DNA of 8,966 nt, taken from contig USGA01000018.1 of NCBI GenBank assembly GCA_900554085.1, positions 1-8,966 of the forward strand, given 5' to 3'. This document shows, piece after piece, positions 6,252-8,966 of this stretch. This DNA comes from an uncultured Clostridia bacterium (GTDB lineage Bacteria; Bacillota; Clostridia; Christensenellales; CAG-917). A program made the translations under genes and the position numbers. Position 1 is the first letter of the stretch. Each line of letters starts with the position of its first letter. The notes beneath the pieces are model-generated. The model made no database searches, was not told where the DNA came from, and saw only the letters and a program-made list of their open reading frames with translations.

Positions 6252-8558
6252 TCACTCCACCTCCTTTCCGTTATTTTCTTCGGCAAGGGTTTCGGTACCC
6301 TCCTCCGCTTCGGGCTGTAGCGTCGGCTCTCCGACAATATCGGCCGCGGGTTCCGCGGACGCTTCGGTGCGCTCCACGGGGGCGTCCGTCTCTTCGGGCT
6401 TGGAGAATTCCTCTTCGACCGCGGGCAGAGCCGCCTCCGCTTTCGCCGCCGCCTTATCCGCTTTCTTTACTTTCTTTTTCTTGGCGGGAACGTCGTCCTG
6501 TCCGGTCTCAAGCAACCACTCTTTTTCCGCCGCCATACCGCTGGCAATCAGGCAGAACAGAACCACGGGCAGGAATGCGAGAATGAGATTACGCACGGAA
6601 TAAAGGGGATAATATGCGGGCTTGTACTGGAGGTCGGCCTGAAGTTGTACGACCGCCGAGTAAGAGCCGAGCCCCATAGAAGAAGGCATACCGGAACCGA
6701 TGTTGTCGCCGGCAATGAGAGAAACACCGGGAATGAGGGTGGAGCCTATCATATATCCGTGCCAACCGCCGCAGTACACGGCTTTGTCGAGCATACAGTA
6801 GTAGGACGCAAGTTCGGTGCTGTAACCAAGACTTTCCGCCGCCGCCTCGTAATAGTCGTAAACGGGGACGATTTCGGGGTCGCAGTACCAGTAGAGCCCG
6901 CCGAGCAGGTTGAGCACTATGGTCTCGAGAACTTCACCCGTGGTCATATCTTCGGTTATGCCGACAAACAGGGAGGACAAATCGAGACCGAACAAACCGA
7001 GAATGCTGTTGAGGTTCAATCCGAGGATAAGATCCTTACCGAGCAGATCGTACAGCCAGGCGCCGATGCTGAGCCCGCCCGTATCGACGGGAATGACGCC
7101 GCTCTTCACCAGACCGTCGAGCAGGTCGCCGAGAGCGTTAAGTATATTGGCGTTGAGCTGAATGTTGGAAGGCTCGGCGCCTGTGGGAACGATTTGCACG
7201 AGCAAACCGAGGTCGACTGTCTCTCCGCCGTACTGGTCGCGGTTGGCTTCGGTGACGTTGACGATGGCGATTTTGCCGAATCCCGCTATATCGAAGCTGA
7301 GGCTGCCGCCGGCAATCTCCGCAACGGTGCCGAGCAGCGCGCCTATGACTGCGTTGTTTCCGATATGACTGCCGACGGAATTAAGCAACTGCGTGAGTTT
7401 GCCGATGGTCATAGAGAAACCTTCTTCGGTACCGCCCGAGCCGCCCATCTTGACATAGTTGTGCCAGATTTCGTATTTCTCGGTGCCCGCCACGCTGTAA
7501 TCGGCCTCTTGCAGTTCAAGTGCTTTGGCGTAGATTTCACTGTAAACGTCGTCGCTTCCGCCGAGTTCGGAAATCTTCATCTGAGAATAGTAGTACTGAC
7601 GAAGAACTTCGAGCGCGGTGTCTATTCCGTAGACGTAACCGTCGGAGAGCAGTCCGTTGGCGTTGTAACTCGCCATACCGTAAACGCCCTCTTTATACTC
7701 GGAGTTGCGGGAAGTCTTGTACCAGCGGAAAATCTTGTAACTCGACATCTCGCTGCCCTCGGTCGCGCCGGGTATCGAGGGAGAATAGGAAGCGCTGGTG
7801 TAATTCTCGTACACCACACCGTCTATCTCGAGTTTTCCGTCGGCGTTCGGGGGAACACGCACGAAGTCGTGGTCGGCGCCCGTGCCGTCTCCGTACTGTT
7901 TCTTGAGTTCGACTATTCTTTCGGGGGAAAGTTTGTCGATAACGTAACCGTTCTCGTCCACGTTGTACAGACTTTCGTAAGTGACGGGAATGTTGGACGT
8001 GTTATCGGCAAGTCCCGACTTTGTCGAATCGGAATATCCTATGTTGTACGCGCTGGTCACCGAACCAATCTGGTCGATGAAAGAGTGTGCGTCGCCGATG
8101 GGGGAACCCGTTTTGCCCACGAGGTCGGACAACTGCAGCCCGTAGGACTTGATTGTCACGCCTTCGGGTGCGGAAGCCTCTATGGCGGCAAGGTTCATCG
8201 GCAAAACGATGTCCATAACGACAAGGGGCACCGCCATCGCAAAAAGCGCGACGACAGCGACAATGACGGTTCTGGCACGCCTGTTCCCCACCGTTTTGCG
8301 GACTATCAGTTGCACCACTCCGACAAACACCCAGATTCCGAGTGCAATCCAGATGCCGTACACTCCCGAGCCCGTGACTTGGTTCTGGAACCAAATCGCA
8401 GCGGTCGAGCCACCCGAGCCCATAAACGGATCTTCGCCGGCAAAAAGCCAAGTCGCCGTCATAATAACGGCGAGAACGAAGAGCGGAAGCCCGAGGCAGT
8501 AAAAGAGCACTTTCAGGTTGCGGTAGATTTTAATCTTTCCGTTGACGCTCCGTTCCAT
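6252..8558 (-). CDS. Uncharacterised four-TM membrane protein A with large outside domain and Lys/Glu-rich tail, 768 aa
   Basis: No family is recognised. Predicted by eye: a basic N-terminus (KIKIYRNLK), TM1 at about 17-39, TM2 at 66-86, a basic loop (RKTVGNRRAR, 87-96), TM3 at 97-119, an outside domain at about 120-655, TM4 at about 657-677, and a 91-residue cytoplasmic tail that is first lysine-rich (AKKKKVKK) and then acidic. The outside domain has a Ser/Tyr/Asp-rich first half, GSHIGN at 396-401, then a strongly Leu/Gly/Ile-rich part of about 170 residues with repeated LG/LL/NL patterns (ILNALGDLLDGL, ILGLNLNSILGLFGLDL). It ends with a Tyr/Cys-rich part (WYCDPE, YYCMLDK, YCGGWHGY). Start: AAGGAG with a 6-nt gap from GGAG to the ATG at 8558. 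It lies 98 bases after an unrelated partial gene and two bases before its paralog B, so A and B are probably made together and may act as a heteromeric complex. A role in binding lipid or another hydrophobic ligand outside the membrane is only a guess. Confidence 0.9.
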   Translation of the reverse strand: MERSVNGKIKIYRNLKVLFYCLGLPLFVLAVIMTATWLFAGEDPFMGSGGSTAAIWFQNQVTGSGVYGIWIALGIWVFVGVVQLIVRKTVGNRRARTVIVAVVALFAMAVPLVVMDIVLPMNLAAIEASAPEGVTIKSYGLQLSDLVGKTGSPIGDAHSFIDQIGSVTSAYNIGYSDSTKSGLADNTSNIPVTYESLYNVDENGYVIDKLSPERIVELKKQYGDGTGADHDFVRVPPNADGKLEIDGVVYENYTSASYSPSIPGATEGSEMSSYKIFRWYKTSRNSEYKEGVYGMASYNANGLLSDGYVYGIDTALEVLRQYYYSQMKISELGGSDDVYSEIYAKALELQEADYSVAGTEKYEIWHNYVKMGGSGGTEEGFSMTIGKLTQLLNSVGSHIGNNAVIGALLGTVAEIAGGSLSFDIAGFGKIAIVNVTEANRDQYGGETVDLGLLVQIVPTGAEPSNIQLNANILNALGDLLDGLVKSGVIPVDTGGLSIGAWLYDLLGKDLILGLNLNSILGLFGLDLSSLFVGITEDMTTGEVLETIVLNLLGGLYWYCDPEIVPVYDYYEAAAESLGYSTELASYYCMLDKAVYCGGWHGYMIGSTLIPGVSLIAGDNIGSGMPSSMGLGSYSAVVQLQADLQYKPAYYPLYSVRNLILAFLPVVLFCLIASGMAAEKEWLLETGQDDVPAKKKKVKKADKAAAKAEAALPAVEEEFSKPEETDAPVERTEASAEPAADIVGEPTLQPEAEEGTETLAEENNGKEVE
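6257..6267 (-). promoter_or_regulatory. Near-perfect Shine-Dalgarno between A and B
   Basis: AAAGGAGGTGG on the minus strand complements the 16S rRNA tail almost completely. It lies inside the last codons of A and serves B; the gap is 10 nt to the ATG at 6249 and 4 nt to the GTG at 6255, so the ATG is favoured. Confidence 0.75.
7355..7374. repeat. 20-nt exact direct repeat, copy 2 (GSHIGN-coding)
   Basis: Same 20 bases as 5520-5539, here in membrane protein A at residues 396-401. The flanking residues differ (NSV before and NAV after, against PSS and IDR in B). Confidence 0.85.
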
Positions 8559-8657
8559 AATTTTCTCCTTCTATCTATACTCACCCGCAGTAGGGCAAAT
8601 ATTCTTGCATTGTTTTTTCAGCCGGACGAACCCCTTTCGTCTCTGCGGCAAACTATG
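8559..8657 (-). other. Intergenic gap before membrane protein A
   Basis: Ninety-nine bases between the stop of the upstream partial gene and the A start. They contain the A ribosome binding site (AAGGAG, 8570-8565), a 6-bp hairpin GACGAA/TTCGTC (8625-8630 with 8636-8641) with no following U tract, and a 6-bp pairing CCGCAG/CTGCGG (8643-8648 with 8585-8590) that could enclose it. I see no convincing promoter or terminator, so readthrough from the upstream gene is the simplest reading; a structured leader is possible. Confidence 0.5.
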
Positions 8658-8966
8658 TCAGATTTTCTTCGTTTCCTCTACTCTTTCCTGAGAAAAGGCG
8701 TCTTCTCCGTAAATCGAGCGGTAATACTCGTTTTCGTCATCGAGGTAGTATCCCTGCCCGCGGTTGCTGTCGGGCGGGTCGAATTTGAAGACCAGTTTTT
8801 TTGCCGCCTCGGACAAAATGTCGGCACGCGGGTCAATCAACACTATCGATATGGTGTAAATTCCGTCCGCATCGGGGCTGTATTCAACCCACGTGTCGTT
8901 GTCGATATGCTTTCCGTTCGAGTCGACGAGGCGAACGTTGACGGGGTCGACGTACACGGCGGGGTT
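8658..8966 (-). CDS. C-terminal 102 residues of an unrecognised protein (cut by window edge)
   Basis: The frame is open from base 8966 and stops at TGA 8658-8660. A GTG at 8957 lies in frame but is most likely an internal valine, because the frame continues upstream and no ribosome binding site is visible. The visible part has alternating hydrophobic and polar segments typical of strands (VDPVNVRLVDSNG, GIYTISIVLIDP, KLVFKFDPPD) followed by a charged, Tyr/Asp/Glu-rich helical end. There is no membrane segment in view. It could be the end of an extracellular beta-sandwich protein or a lipoprotein, but nothing here proves location or function. It is the nearest upstream neighbour of membrane proteins A and B, with no clear terminator between, so it may belong to the same operon. 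Confidence 0.75.
   Translation of the reverse strand, partial: NPAVYVDPVNVRLVDSNGKHIDNDTWVEYSPDADGIYTISIVLIDPRADILSEAAKKLVFKFDPPDSNRGQGYYLDDENEYYRSIYGEDAFSQERVEETKKI

Noticed and set aside
5392..6603. Plus-strand frame of 403 codons opposite membrane proteins A and B
   Set aside because: It spans the A/B junction in antisense and ends in Ser/Ala/Arg low complexity. The minus-strand frames have good ribosome binding sites, coherent membrane topology and paralogy.
8559..8600. TATAGA near 8575 as a -10 promoter box for A
   Set aside because: No acceptable -35 at 16-18 nt, and the start would fall in the A ribosome binding site.
8625..8641. Hairpin as a terminator of the upstream partial gene
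   Set aside because: Only a 6-bp stem and no U tract on either strand.
1..8966. CRISPR array, tRNA, rRNA, insertion sequence or phage genes
   Set aside because: No regularly spaced repeats, cloverleaf structures, rRNA motifs, transposase-like frames or terminal inverted repeats were seen on either strand.

Overview
This window reads as a stretch of bacterial chromosome in which every convincing gene lies on the minus strand, so the genes are met in transcriptional order from the high coordinates to the low ones. Base composition is a little above half G+C by eye. Strong GGAGG-type ribosome binding sites, tightly packed genes, a separate carA/carB pair next to a class I dihydroorotase (the Bacillus/Clostridium-type layout) and frequent ATA and AGG codons suggest an uncultured Firmicutes/Clostridia-like organism. 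That placement is inference; no marker gene here fixes the taxonomy.

Region 1 (8966 to about 4313) holds three genes that may form one transcription unit. The first is the 3' end of an unrecognised, soluble-looking, strand-rich protein (8966-8658). After a 98-base gap come two large membrane proteins, here called A (8558-6252, 768 aa) and B (6249-4348, 633 aa), only two bases apart. A and B look like diverged paralogs. Each has a short basic N-terminus, three N-terminal membrane segments with a basic loop between the second and third, a large outside domain, one more membrane segment, and a long acidic low-complexity cytoplasmic tail. They share short motifs in the membrane segments and a GSHIGN motif in the outside domain, which is encoded by a 20-nt stretch identical at DNA level. 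I recognise no described family. A strong hairpin terminator follows directly after B.

Region 2 (4313-4023) is about 290 bases without a gene. It holds the terminator tail, two perfect palindromes that could be protein-binding sites, a small hairpin, and a near-consensus extended -10 promoter reading into the next operon.

Region 3 (4022-1) is the start of a de novo pyrimidine operon: pyrC (dihydroorotase), carA and carB (small and large subunits of carbamoyl-phosphate synthase), with overlapping junctions that imply translational coupling. carB is cut by the window edge at the start of its second ATP-grasp half. CarA releases ammonia from glutamine, CarB makes carbamoyl phosphate from it, and PyrC closes carbamoyl aspartate to dihydroorotate; the intervening aspartate carbamoyltransferase is not in the window. 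The membrane-protein unit is separated from this operon by the terminator and probably has an unrelated function.
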